Below are positions 51,790 through 63,033 of a DNA stretch of 64,000 bases, in pieces (within the stretch, counting starts at the first letter, position 1; every line of letters starts with the position of its first letter). The stretch covers positions 19,846,139-19,910,138 of the forward strand of contig OY743168.1 of NCBI GenBank assembly GCA_963555705.1. Direction: 5' to 3'. Source of the DNA: Ligustrum vulgare. Its lineage: Eukaryota > Streptophyta > Magnoliopsida > Lamiales > Oleaceae. The notes below the pieces were generated by a model, which saw only the letters and a program-made list of their open reading frames with translations, did not search any database and was not told the DNA's origin. The position numbers and the translations under genes were made by a program.

Positions 51790-52457
51790 GCGCGTGATTT
51801 TCCGGCAGTGGTCCGGCGGCGGCACGTGGTTTTTTCCGGCAATTTTTTTTTTCTCAGAATCTTTATTTTACTATTTCTAACAACTATGTGCTGTTAGTTT
51901 TGTGAATTACTGTTTCAGCAGTTAAGTTTGGACAGAATTGCCTTGGTGGTGTAAAAATCAAATTGGGATGAAAAGCTTCCAAAACCCTAGGATTTGAAAA
52001 AATAACTCTAGGGACTCGCATCTCTCGATATACGAACACAGACAGTCCGCTCTAGTAAATTGCCTGGAACTCTTTTAATTTTATCGTACTAGCAGACCAT
52101 CGTGTGGGGTGGTCAATAGGATTGGGGGCTGCCATTGCTTGGTAGCCATTGCTTAGAACCTAGGACTACGTGTTTTATCTGAGTTCTTTAAATTTCTATG
52201 TGAAATTATTGTCATATTCTTTGATTGTTGAATTCTGTTGTTTTTTAGTTATCTCTTATTTACCTAGACTTTGTCCCAGACTCTTATTCTAGTTTCTTCC
52301 CTTGACCTAAGAACTTGATTCTCACGGAATCCTGGGGTTCTAGAATAGCGTATATTTGTGAAATCATAGGAATATTGTTCTTGGTTACTTTGTGTAATCT
52401 GTGTGTCCTTTGGTCTTTTACATTCTTGAATTTGTGTTTTGTGCATTTTTTGGTAAA
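51790..52457 (+). other. copia leader, untranslated
   Basis: Non-coding. Positions 52040-52160 (CGTGTGGGGTGG, GGCTGCCATTGCTTGGTAGC) match 46308-46410 of the copia derivative. Confidence 0.6.
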
Positions 52458-53330
52458 ATGTCTGCGCATCATTTTGAGATGGGGGTCTTTAACGGTAAGG
52501 GGGATTTTTCAATCTGGCAACAAAAGATGAAAGGTATCCTTGTTCAACAAAAAGTTTCAAAGGCTATTGATAACACTTTTCCTTTAAATTTGACTGCGGA
52601 CGAGATAAAGGACTTAGATGACTTGGCATACACTTCTATAATTTTACATTTGTCTGATGCTGTTTTACGAAAAGTTGGTAAATTGGACTCCACTAAAGAA
52701 CTTTGAGATAAGTTGGAGGAACTTTATGTGTTAAAATCTACTCCTAATAAACTTTTTCTGCTTGAAATTTTTTTCAGCTTTAAAATTGATTCTTTTAAAG
52801 ACTTAGATGACAGTTTAGATGTCTTCAATAAACTTGTGCAAGATATCGTTAATTGTGGCGAAAAAGTTCCTGAAGAATATAAAGCTGTTATTTTGTTAAA
52901 TGTTGTTCCTGATAATTATAAAGAGGTTAAAAGTGCCATTAAATACGGGAGAGAGACTTTAACTACTGAAATTGTCATCGAATCGTTAAGGAGTAAAGAA
53001 TTGGAGTTAAAAGTTGAGAAAATTGAAAGAAAAAGTGGCGAGGTCCATATGATGAGAGGTAGGTCTCAATCTAGGACACATGATAACCAAAGTGGACATG
53101 CATCTAGTAGTAAAAAGAAAGGTAGAAGTCGGTCCAGGTCAAAAGGTAAAACAAATGGTAGAAAATGCTATGGGTGTGGTAAACTTGGACATTTTATTAA
53201 ATATTGTTATATTGAGAAAAATAAGCGTGATGAGGCAAATGTTATTACTTCACCTGACAATGAACTTTGTGAAGTCTATGTGTTATTGAGTTCTGAACCT
53301 ACTGAAGTAAATATGACTTTGAAATCACAC
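52458..53330 (+). pseudogene. copia gag with zinc knuckle
   Basis: Start ATG 52458 (SAHHFEMGVFNGKGDFSIWQ) chosen because it opens the conserved copia gag block and the preceding codons look non-coding. TGA at 52704-52706 replaces a Trp expected in the L-W-D/x-L-E motif. The same frame continues from 52713 with the UBN2-like middle, LKVEKIERKSG, an Arg/Ser-rich linker and the intact zinc knuckle CYGCGKLGHFIKYC (C-x2-C-x4-H-x4-C). Only one stop interrupts gag. Confidence 0.88.
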
Positions 53331-53640
53331 TTGCATGAATGGATACTTGATTCCGGTGCATCATTTCATGTTTCATCTCATAAGAATTGGTTTGAAAATA
53401 TGCAAGAATCTGAAAGTGGTCATGCTATTCTTTGTAATAACCATGCTTATAAAATTGCTGGGATTGGTGATATCACTTTAAATTTTGATATTGGCTATGT
53501 GCTCAAATTATGTGGAGTAAGATATATTCCTGAAATGGCTAGAAATCTTATTTCAATAGGAACTTTAGAATCAGAGGGTTTTTTCTGGTAAAATTGGAAA
53601 CAGCATGTTAAAAATGACTAAGGGTGTCATGATCACGTGT
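53331..53640 (+). pseudogene. copia protease
   Basis: Same frame as gag: EWILDSGASFHVSSHKNWF with an intact catalytic D-S-G-A, then LKLCGVRYIPEMARNLISIG, the L-x-x-V-x-x-x-P...N-L-I-S flap region. A one-base shift near 53585 ends the frame at TAA 53589-53591. Confidence 0.85.
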
Positions 53641-53682
53641 AAAGGTATCAGAAGAAATGTTATTTATGTGACAATTGCTTAA

Positions 53683-54750
53683 GTGATTAATTCCTCTATT
53701 AATTCTGCCAACACTGATGAAACAAACAAGTGGCACAATAGATTAGCTCATGTAAGCATTAAAGGACTTAAATTGCTTAATGAAAAAGGTGTGTTTGGAA
53801 AAGATTGTGTATCTGACATGCCATTCTGTGATCACTGTGTGCTTGGTAAACATCATAAGTTATCTTTCTCATCTATTGTGCTTGATGATTTTTCTCGAAA
53901 AGTTTGGGTTTATCTGTTGAAAGATAAAATTGAGACCTTTAAGAAATTTAAAATTTGGAAACTGCAAGTTGAAAATCAATCTGGCAAGAAGATAAAATAT
54001 CTAAGAACTGATAATGGCCTTGAATTTTGTAATAATGATTTTGATGATATGTGTAAGGAAAGTGGAATTACCAGACATAAAATTGCTCCATATACGCCTC
54101 AACAAAATGGGGTTGCTGAACGTATGAATCGTACTATACTTGATAAAGTTAGATGTATGATGTTGAGTTCTGGTATTCCTAAATATTTTTGGGGTGAAGC
54201 TGTTGTTACTGCATGTTATCTGATTAATTTGACACCTTCTAGTGCATTAAATGGTGATACTCCGCATGAAAAATGGTATGGTAAATGTGCTGACTATACT
54301 TTGTTGAGAACTTTTGACTGTACTGCTTTCTCTCATCAAAATGAGGGGAAACTAGAACTTAGAGTTAGGAAATGTGTTTTCTTAGGGTATCCTGAAGGAG
54401 TTAAGGGATATAGGCTTTGGGATAGAAGTCAAACTGGAGTTAAAATCATCATAAGTCATGATGTTACATTTAATGAAATTGAGATGCCGTGTCTAAAATT
54501 AGAGAGTGACATTGTGAGAGAAAAACAACAAGAAAATACTAGTGGCGAATCCAAAGAGGATTTGGAGACTGTGAGTGTTGAAATCCCCACTACACAAATT
54601 GAGGTGGAGCATCAAAATCTTGAGGTAGAAAACAATCAGGATGAGAATGTTGGGAGTAATGAGGTTGTAGAGGAACATCAAGTAGAACAAAACCCTTTAT
54701 CTGATTATCAGTTAGCTAGAGACCGAGTGAGGAGAACACATAGGGTGCCT
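53683..54750 (+). pseudogene. copia integrase with internal deletion
   Basis: Frame 53683-55281. Zinc-binding HNRLAHVSIKGLKLL and CDHCVLGKHHKLSF are present. Then SSIVLDDFSRKVWVYLLKDK follows at once: the usual about 30 residues with the first catalytic Asp (H-x-D-x-W) are missing. The other two catalytic motifs remain (YLRTDNGLEF and QQNGVAERMNRT). The C-terminal region GVKGYRLWDRSQTGVKIIIS is copia-like. An in-frame deletion therefore inactivates it while the frame stays open. Confidence 0.87.
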
Positions 54751-55837
54751 CAAAGGTTAGAGTCTGATTTTGAGTTAGCTTATGCTAGTTATCAAGAATT
54801 AGTTGATAGGGAGCCGAATACTTTTGAAGAAGCTTTAGAGAGTAAACAAGCTGAGAATTGGGTGAAAGCGATGAATGAAGAGATGAGTTCCCTCGATAAA
54901 AATCAAACATGGGAGTTAGTCTCAAGACCTAAAAACAAGTCTATTGTTGGGTGCAAATGGGTTTTTAGAGTTAAGGAGGGAAATACTTTGGGAGAGCCTT
55001 TAAGGTTTAAGGCTAGACTCGTGACTAAAGGTTACACACAAAAGGAAGGGGTAGACTATAATGAAATCTTTTCTCTTGTTGTTAAATATACCACTATTAG
55101 GACTATGCTTGCATTAGTTGCGCATTTTAATTGGGAACTTGAACAACTTGATGTTAAAACTGCTTTTTTGCATGGTGAACTTGATGAAGAGATTTTTATG
55201 GATCAACCAAAAGGTTTTGAAAATAAACTAAAACCGAATAATGTGTGTTTTCTTAAACGCTCTCTTTATGGTTTAAAATAATCTCCTAGACAATGGTACA
55301 AACGTTTTGATTCTTTTGTCCAAACTATTGGTTTTAAAAGGAGTGAATTTGATCATTGCTTGTATTATCAACAGGGGAGTGCAAATAATAACTGTGTGTT
55401 CTTATTATTATATGTTGATGATATGTTGCTTGTTGGCCCTAACTTGAAATTATTGAATGAAATAAAAACCACGTTGGGTAATGAATTTGACATGAAAGAC
55501 CTAGGTAATGCTAAAAGAATCTTAGGCGTGGAAATTGAAAGAGATAGGTCAAATTTAATTCTATTTCTGCATCAGACTCCGTATATTATGAAGATTTTGA
55601 GAAAATTTGGCATGATTGATTGTAAACCTGTTACTTTGCCTTTAGCCAATCATTTTGTCTTATCAAAGGAACAATCACATGCTAATGAAGAAGAAGAAGA
55701 ATATATGAAGAAAATTCCATATTCTAATGCCATTGGATCTGTGATGTATTTAATGGTGTGTACTAGACATGACTTAGCTTTTGCTGTTAGTACATTTAGC
55801 AGGTACATGTCTAATCCTGGTCCCAATCATTGGGAAG
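54751..55837 (+). pseudogene. copia reverse transcriptase
   Basis: PNTFEEALESKQAENWVKAM, WELVSRPKNKSIVGCKWVFR, FKARLVTKGYTQKEGVDYNE, LEQLDVKTAFLHGELDEEIF and NNVCFLKRSLYGLK, then a TAA at the Gln codon (55279-55281), then SPRQWYKRFDSF, CVFLLLYVDDMLLVG with the catalytic Y-V-D-D, and FDMKDLGNAKRILGVEIERD. It ends at HWE where the solo LTR inserted at 55838. One stop aside, it is well preserved. Confidence 0.9.
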
Positions 55838-57269
55838 TGGTAACTATCTGCAAGTGCACGGGTTGTGCAAGTAATAAAGTGGACGTGAGTCCAAGTATCG
55901 ATCCCATAGAGATTGTGTTAAATTGTATTTTAGATTACTACCTTAACCGGAACTAGAGATTTGCTTTGATTTGAGAATTTTGATTTTGAAAACTAAAATA
56001 AAGATTAAACTAAAAAATTGACAAATTTGATTTTAAACGAATGAAAATAAATGCGTTAGAATTATGAATCCATTTTGACTCTATCATCCATATCTTAACC
56101 AATTATTTAAATACAATTCACGGGTTTTGAAATCCATATTCCTAATATTGTTAAAACTTCCTTTCGGACAAGCAATAACGTCTATTCCTACACACGACCC
56201 AACTATATTTCTATATTGAATACGAATGTGCAAGAAAGCATTAAAAGAACTATGAATATTATAACAGATAACACAAAGTATAGGGGTATATTTCTATCCC
56301 CTATCGGACTTTGTGGCAATCGAAATAAGTCTAATGAAATCCTAATCTTTCAAACTTAAGAAATCACAACCTAAAATCATACAACTAGTGATCAAGTAAT
56401 TGCATGATAGAAAAAGCATAATTTAATTGCTCAAAATCATGAATTGCATAAATTAAATAATAGAATAAATTATGGAGTCAAGAAATCAAAACTTCATCAC
56501 AATTCCAACACAATTAACCTAGCCTAGAAACATACTAGAAAATAAATAACAAGAGATATGAAAAGATGTAACCCAATTCATCTCCTTGCAATTGTATCTT
56601 CAATCTTGATCGTGGCGTGGTTTGGATCCCTCGGCACTTCGACAGCGTTTTGGCATGAATTTAGCAAGTTGGGAACCCCTAATCTCGAGCCTTAAGTCAG
56701 GTATATATATAGATTTTCCCGAGAATTAGGTTAATTGAGGAGAAAACTGCTGAATTCCGTGCAAAAAGCCCAGTTGCGGCCCAGTCGGGACTACCGTGAG
56801 ACCGCACGGTTCAAAAACACGCAATCGCAGCCTCGAAAAGCCAATCTTCAGTTGCTGAATTTTTTGTCCGTGCGACTGCACAGTTATAGCACCGTGCGAC
56901 CGCACGGTTAAACAGTTTAAGGCAATTTCTGACTTTTAAATGTTACAAGTTGGTCCCTGTCTTTTAATTGCACAGCAAGTCCTCCAACTTCTAATTGTTA
57001 CAATTTAGCCCCTGAACTTCTGATTTCTTCCAAATTCGATTTTTTTCTTCAAATTAACCATTTGATTGACTGCATCAATTCTTGATTTTCTACTTTGACC
57101 CTTTTTACATCCAATTGCTCAATTTTAGCTTCGGTTCCTTTGTTTTCTCGACTTTGAGATTATTTCTGAAATGTAAACAAATAACACAAAATAAATAGCA
57201 AATATTCTAAAACAAACATATAAAATCATACTTTTAGGATAGAAATAATTGTATAAAATACACTTATCA
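55838..57269 (-). mobile_element. solo LTR inside the copia pol
   Basis: 1,432 bp, target duplication GGAAG at 55833-55837 and 57270-57274, exact. On the minus strand it begins TGATAAGTGTATTTTATAC and ends GATAGTTACCA. Like the LARD LTR it has GC-rich palindromes (CCGTGCGACCGCACGG at 56892-56907) and a GGGATCGATACTTGGACTC block near its end. It belongs to the TGATAAGTG-type superfamily, in a different family from the LARD. Confidence 0.88.
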
Positions 57270-57274
57270 GGAAG

Positions 57275-57798
57275 CTTTAAAATGACTGTTTAGATATTTG
57301 AAAGAAACTTGTAATGTTGGACTGGTATATAAGTTTAGTACTGAAGGATTAAAATTGAAAGGATTTACTGATGCTAATTATGCTGGTGATAGAGATAACA
57401 GGAAATCAACTTCTTCCTATTTGTTTACTTTGTGTAATTCATGTGTTAGTTGGAAATCACAACTCCAGCACATTGTTACATTGTCCACTACTGAATCTGA
57501 ATATATTGCTGCTACTGAAGCCTTTAAAGAGTCTTTGTGGTTTAAAGGTCTATTAAATGAACTATGTATTCTTGATGGTAATGTGACAGTATATTCTGAT
57601 AGTCAATCTGCTATTCATCTGTGTAAAAATCCTGTCTTTCATGAACGTACAAAACATATTGATGTCAGATTACATTTTATTAGAGATATGGTTTCTCAAG
57701 AACTGGACTTGAGAAAGTTCTTTCAGAATACAACCCTACAGATATGGGCACTAAGGTGCTTCCTTTGGCAAAATTTAAAAGCTGTCTTAGTCTTCTAA
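57275..57798 (+). pseudogene. copia RNase H
   Basis: Continues after the solo LTR: (stop) RYLKETCNVGLVYK, LKGFTDANYAGDRDNRKSTS, SWKSQLQHIVTLSTTESEYI and VTVYSDSQSAIHLCKNPVFH with catalytic D, E and D. It ends at TAA 57796-57798; a frame change lies in the last about 25 codons. The polypurine tract follows at about 57882-57894. Confidence 0.87.
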
Positions 57799-57894
57799 AT
57801 ATTGGTATAGGTATGTAAGTTTCTTTTGTGCTATTATTTTTCTTTGTTAAGTTTACAGGTTAATTTGGTAACAAGGTGGAGGTTTGTTAGGTAA

Positions 57895-58610
57895 ATGTGT
57901 TACCAAATTAACCCCCTTTGGCGATGATGAAAAATCGATGTCCGTTTTTTATCTTCAGGATTTTTATAAGCCAATATTGAAGAATATTGTAGTCCACACT
58001 ACAATTGTTTGTAGTCCACTTGGTTGGGTATTTTGAGGGAGTCAACCAAATTGGGATTGGTGCTCGATACCCAACTTTGGAGATAATGTTGGAAAAGAGA
58101 TAAAACCGAACAAACTCTTATCATTATCTATTATCTATTTTCGGTTCTTGTTATTATCAAGATAAATCTTTTATCTCTTTTTGATAAGCCTCATCATTTC
58201 CCCTTGATCTCCTCCATTCCGTTAAACTTCATCTGTGGGATGAACTCTGTCTATAAATAGCCGAGTTCAGGCCATGTACTGGGTGTGTCTTCTGTGTGAA
58301 TTTCAAGTGCTTCCTTCGTGGTTATTCCTTAGCATTCAGAACCTGTGCTCTTCGTGACCTTCGTGAGCTGCCCTTCTTTGTGATCTGTTTCGGTTTGTGA
58401 TTACCCGTACTTCCTTCGTGGTTGTACAAATCTCCAAATAGTGGTGTTGCACTTGTGGTGGTGGATTGATTTTCTGAACCAAAAAAACAAAAATGGGAAA
58501 AATCATTTTCTAAACTAGTTTCTTTCATTTCATTTTAGTTTGATTTTTCTTGATTTTAATTTGATCTAATCCTTGCATTTGTTGCATTACAGGTCCAATT
58601 GAAGCCTACA
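57895..58610 (+). repeat. right LTR of the plus-strand copia element
   Basis: 716 bp, TGTTAGGTAAATGTG...GAAGCCTACA, a few per cent different from the left LTR by eye. Confidence 0.9.
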
Positions 58611-58615
58611 AGGAC

Positions 58616-59362
58616 GTTTGCAATTTGTTCTTATCACAAAAATAATTCAATGGTGACACGTGTCAAATCTGATTCTATGGCAAGACTATGTAGAGAATTA
58701 AATTACACTTCATCTTCCAATTTTTATTTTTTTTTTTTTAATCTAAATCTATGGACAAGAATTATTTATCTTTTCGTGAGTATAATGGTTCTTTGATTAA
58801 ACAATGAGTAAGAGAAATTTAATGGACCAAATATCTCGATCAGAAGAGATCTTAAGAACGAATGAAGTAGATAACACGAATTTGTGTCAATAACTTTCGT
58901 CATGAAAAGGGTTCGAGTGAATGTTTAAGTATTTTGTGTCGAGCGATTATAAATTTGAGTTCGGTGTTTGGCTAAACTCTGATATTTGTGATTGGTTTGC
59001 AAGACCATTGAAGAATATAGAACTTAAGTTACTGAGAATAATTAGAGGGCAAAACATACCTAATCACTAGGTCTCGGATATTAGACATACGGTGCAAATA
59101 TTTAAAATTCAAGGACTACATGTACGATCAAACTGATTATGGCTAACTAAACTTGGATTAAAACTTTATGCTTATTATACATGCACTATGCGGGCTGAAT
59201 TCAGCAGGGGAAAAGGAGAGAGAATTGAAAGTTTATTTTCTTGTTTTCTTGGTCCGCTTAGTATAGAATTGAGTTCTTGATTTAATTGAAAAGGCCGTCA
59301 TATGTCGATGTACTAAAGAATACCATAGAAGACTTGAAATGACAAGTTCCTTGAAATGAAAT
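58616..59362. other. spacer, no gene recognised
   Basis: The sequence beyond the copia insertion continues without a recognisable frame or repeat. It may be old flank of the P450 locus. Confidence 0.4.
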
Positions 59363-60058
59363 TGATACGATTCGAGACACGCGGAATTAAACGTCGAAAA
59401 GTTCTGAACCAGGTTTGTTACGGATGGTGGAATCTTGACCCGAAAATCACGACGCGAGATCGACGATGCGAATTGAAGAACCAAGACTTTCGAAACGCCA
59501 CAAGGATCTGTCCAACTTCCTTGATAAGTTTCTGGTTTTGAACGCCACAAATATTCTCGCGAATATTTGATAAGTTCGGGATGAACGCCACAAGATGATA
59601 ATCTTGATAAGTTCTATGAAATATAGGAATCCACCTATAATTTTATTGAATCACTCAATAAATTGTTTAATCAAATCAAAACTGTTTGTTACAATGAATA
59701 AAAAGCATATAAATAATGAAAAATAACCTAAAAATTAGGGTTGACGCTAATGGGCTCAAAATAGAGTCCTAATAAACCTAAAACTGAAATTAATAAACAA
59801 AACGTGTAAAACTACTCCGATTTCAACCGCGCGATCGCGTGGTTATACCTGAAACTCTCGGGTTGTTTTTCGATGCAATGGCGCGATCGCGCCGCACAAC
59901 GGGGCGCGATCACGTGGTTCAACTCTGGCTGGTTCTTTTTGATAGGGTTTGATCTTCAAAGCTCGTCGAATCTGGTGAATTCTTGTTTTGACTTGAATAT
60001 TTAAATTTTCCCGTCAAGCTATCTATGATTCGTATTATCATGGTTCTGGATCACATCA
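59363..60058 (-). mobile_element. solo LTR, diverged relative of the 11624 family
   Basis: 696 bp. On the minus strand it begins TGATGTGATCCAGAACC and ends TCGAATCGTATCA, paralleling TGATGTGTTCCGGACCC...CTCATCA. Shared interior on the minus strand includes TCTTGTGGCGTTCATCC and AACTTATCAA. Flanks GAAAT and AAAAT agree at 4 of 5. It carries AACCGCGCGATCGCGTGGTT (59826-59845), close to the LARD palindrome. Confidence 0.7.
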
Positions 60059-60063
60059 AAAAT

Positions 60064-60634
60064 TAAAAGATGAAAGCTCCTGATCTATAAAGTTGGAAGT
60101 TCGTGGTTTGAATTCAAGAATGTGATTATCGAATTGGGTAAATTCTAAATCCATCTTTCTTAATTATAACATGGTACTCGTATAAATAACATATGTCGTA
60201 TGCCCTATGAACGGTCAAATGAACCACTTTGTAATAGAGTGACTATGATTGAATTATGTCAGGATCGATCACATCATAAATAATCACGATATACGATCGA
60301 TCATTTTATCCAATCAATTATTGACATGCACCTCACTCCGTGATGGCTGGTATCACTCCATATTAGCTAGATATCACTCCGTGATGGGCTACTATTACTT
60401 CGTAATAAGCAGTACAAAAAGCTAAGCCTATAAATACTTCACACCTTAAGAGTTTGAGGTATATATGTTTTCCTAGATATTACAACTATTTATTTTATAT
60501 TTGCAACTATTCTCCACACATATAAACTGATTATCGTGCCGAAGTGAAATCTGAGGGAAGGCCCCGTATTTTTTAGGTATCAAGCATCGAAGTTCACTTG
60601 AAGGTCTCCACCTTGTCATAGTAATAATCTGAAA
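60064..60634. other. unassigned, possible truncated LTR
   Basis: Contains imperfect short repeats around TCACTCCGTGATGG (60335-60400) followed by CCTATAAATACTTCAC at about 60427, a TATA-like promoter core as in LTRs. No ends are found. Confidence 0.3.
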
Positions 60635-61368
60635 CAGAGGTGTCGAAACGGATTGACTGACCATACCCGTGAAAATTGGTCCGAATCGACCCAAGATCGC
60701 ATGTCGAACCGTGACCCATACAGGCGGTTCACGGGTCAAGAAAGTGTGAATCACAGGTTTCGTAGGTCAAATCTTCGAGGGCCGTGACTAACTCGCTGGC
60801 CCGTGAAATAATTAAAAAAAAAACTATTTTATTAAAATATCGTAACATTGAAAATCTCTATTCTCCTACAAACTAGAAACTCTAGTACAACTTCTAAAGC
60901 TAAATCTTTTTTTCTCTCTCTCTTTAATAGCTAAGAAATGTAATATTATTTGATAATAGTAATTAGAAGTGCATTTAGCATTTTTAATTGTTATTTGTTT
61001 ATGTTTTATTTAAATTTGCAAATTTAGAAGTAATTCATGTAACATAAATAAAATTTAAATATAAATTTAAATTCGATGTAAACATTTTATGATATAAATA
61101 TCAATTTATCATTTTGTTCATTTCGTATTTAAAAATTTTAAAAAAATATTATAAATATGAAAAATTCTATATTTTTATTCATACGAGCCAAATTATAACG
61201 AACCGCGACCAGCATAGGCTCAACCCGGATGAGTCAGCAGGCGAGCCTGGGTTGTAGTTCAAAAATTGTGGGCCAACCTGGAACTGATCCGGAACCCGCA
61301 GCGGATGGAATTTTTTCAGCGGGCCGTTTTCGAGCTCATATGTTGGCCCACCCAAATAGACACATCTA
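60635..61368. mobile_element. hAT-like non-autonomous element
   Basis: Left end CAGAGGTGTCGAAACGG; right end, inward on the minus strand, TAGATGTGTCTATTTGGG. Subterminal regions are GC-rich with CGGGTC/GGCCCG-like motifs around an AT-rich core (60810-61190). Flanking octamers are not identical, so the target duplication is uncertain. Confidence 0.5.
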
Positions 61369-62102
61369 ATATCAGATCATACTGCATCAATTGGAGTTCG
61401 GCTTTGCGAGTTCGAAGTGATGATTGGATGTCCTATAGGTCCCATGAGGGATCCTTATAGATGACAAGTGGGGTCCTTATAGATGACTTATCATGCCCAC
61501 GTAAGCATGATTGTAACAGGTATCAACAATAAATTGAAACAATAACAAAATCACAAGTTATTTACTCTATTTCTCTTTAGTTTTATTGAGTAATAGTATC
61601 CTAAGCTTCCACAATGGATGAGTTAAAGTACTTGTTAGTATCACGTGTTAACTAATAGGTAATTTTATGTGTACATTGGACATATTAACTTGTTTGTTAA
61701 AGGATTGTTAACTTGTTTGTTAAATGAATCTTTTTAAGTTCTTGTTAACTTGTTTGTTAAAGTTAAAAAATATTTTAACTGATGACATGACAAGTAAGAG
61801 AGAGAAACAAGAAAGAGAAAAATTTAATAGGTATATTTTTTTTATGTTTTTGCTAACCTAGTTCATAGTTTCTTTTTATTATAAAAACGATAAGTTGATT
61901 TCTTTACCAATAAGTTTTGATTTTCTCCATTTTATTTATTTATTTTTTGTATTATGTATTTTATTTCCTTCTTCAATGAACGTTTGTTTGTTCGTGAATT
62001 AAATAAAATAAATCTATAACTATATACTATACTATCTGTAAAATGGTTAGCTAAAGAAAATATTTTTTTATCATAATATTCTCAATAATAATTTATAATA
62101 AT
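61369..62102. other. AT-rich spacer with short tandem repeat
   Basis: GTTAACTTGTTTGTTAAA occurs three times at about 61686-61770. No gene. Confidence 0.4.
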
Positions 62103-62786
62103 TGTTGAGACCGTGTCCAAAATGAGCCCAATGAATCGCCAATAAAGGCCCAACGGGCCTTAGCCTACGACGAGGCCTTAGGGTTTTATTTTGGTTCGAC
62201 TGTCGAGGTGGAACATCACATGAACTCTCTCTATCCGAACTGGTTTATAGCAAGCTGAGGTGTCCTGTGGTAACACCTCGAATATGTGATGGGACAACTG
62301 ATAGTGTTAGAAGTATGTAACTTTCCCCTGTTGACTGTGGCTTGACAAGACGTTGCCTTTATAAAAGATATGACAGACGTCCATTCCCTACCGAAAGTAG
62401 CAATGATTACTTCCAAGAAATTGGTTTACCTCTCCAACGGCTAGGGCGAAGACACGTATAAAGCTCACCGCATGTCACTACCTAAAATGATAACTTCTCC
62501 TATATATAGAGCACACTTGCCTCCAAAGAAAAGGTTGGTAATCCAATACTCTAACGCAATATTTTATTCTCACTCCCTTTTCTCTCTTTTACACACTTAT
62601 ATCTCCCTTACCCAATTTATATTTGCTTGATATGAGCACTGACTTAGGCATCTTAGTGCAAACAAGAGCCACCTCAGCCCCCTTTGCAAGCTGATTGTTT
62701 GTCCTAGTGTGCAGGAGGTCCACGCGTTCAAGAGGGAGGAGCTGAGACGTGTTGGTCTAAGGTCCTACCAGATTTTGTGGTCAACA
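62103..62786 (+). repeat. 5' LTR of the right-edge gypsy element
   Basis: 684 bp with inverted ends TGTTGA/TCAACA. TCCTATATATAGAGC at about 62508-62522 is a likely TATA box. Confidence 0.8.
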
Positions 62787-62789
62787 TTT

Positions 62790-62807
62790 TGGCGCCGTCT
62801 GTGGGAA
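62790..62807 (+). other. primer binding site of the right-edge gypsy element
   Basis: TGGCGCCGTCTGTGGGAA, three bases after the LTR, is a primer site commonly seen in plant Ty3/gypsy elements; I do not assign the tRNA with certainty. Confidence 0.75.
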
Positions 62808-62854
62808 ACCACACTTCTAACCAAGAAATTACGTGGCAAAAAGCTACGCAAAAC

Positions 62855-63025
62855 CTTGGAAAAAGGCGGATAACCTCTTGGAAAAGAGTGAAGAACTGAG
62901 CGAAACCTTGAAAAAGGTTTAAAATTTTGAAATATAAGTTTACTAAACCTTGAAAAAGGCTTAAAACTTTGAAATATAAGTTTGTTAACCTTGAAAAAGG
63001 CTCAAAGCTTTGAAATATAAGTTCA
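62855..63025 (+). repeat. leader tandem repeats
   Basis: A unit of about 50-55 bases, ACCTTGAAAAAGGCTTAAA...TTTGAAATATAAGTT, occurs about three times (near 62907, 62952 and 62991) with a degenerate copy near 62855. AAACCTTGGAAAAAGG can form CCTT...AAGG hairpins. Confidence 0.75.
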
Positions 63026-63033
63026 CTATAGAC

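Larger units (their letters stand above)
50328..58610 (+). mobile_element. Ty1/copia retrotransposon, plus strand
   Basis: Target duplication AGGAC at 50323-50327 and 58611-58615, exact. LTRs of 728 bp (50328-51055) and 716 bp (57895-58610) end GAAGCCTACA; the left start has C for the first T. Primer site TGGTATCAGAGCC at 51058. Order gag, protease, integrase, reverse transcriptase, RNase H, polypurine tract (AAGGTGGAGGTT). The pol frame is broken at several points and by a solo LTR. A hAT MITE sits in the leader. Confidence 0.93.

Noticed and set aside
51193..51880. Overlapping Pro/Thr/Asn- and Gly/Trp-rich open frames on both strands
   Set aside because: Translations of the CCCAACCCGA repeats of a MITE.
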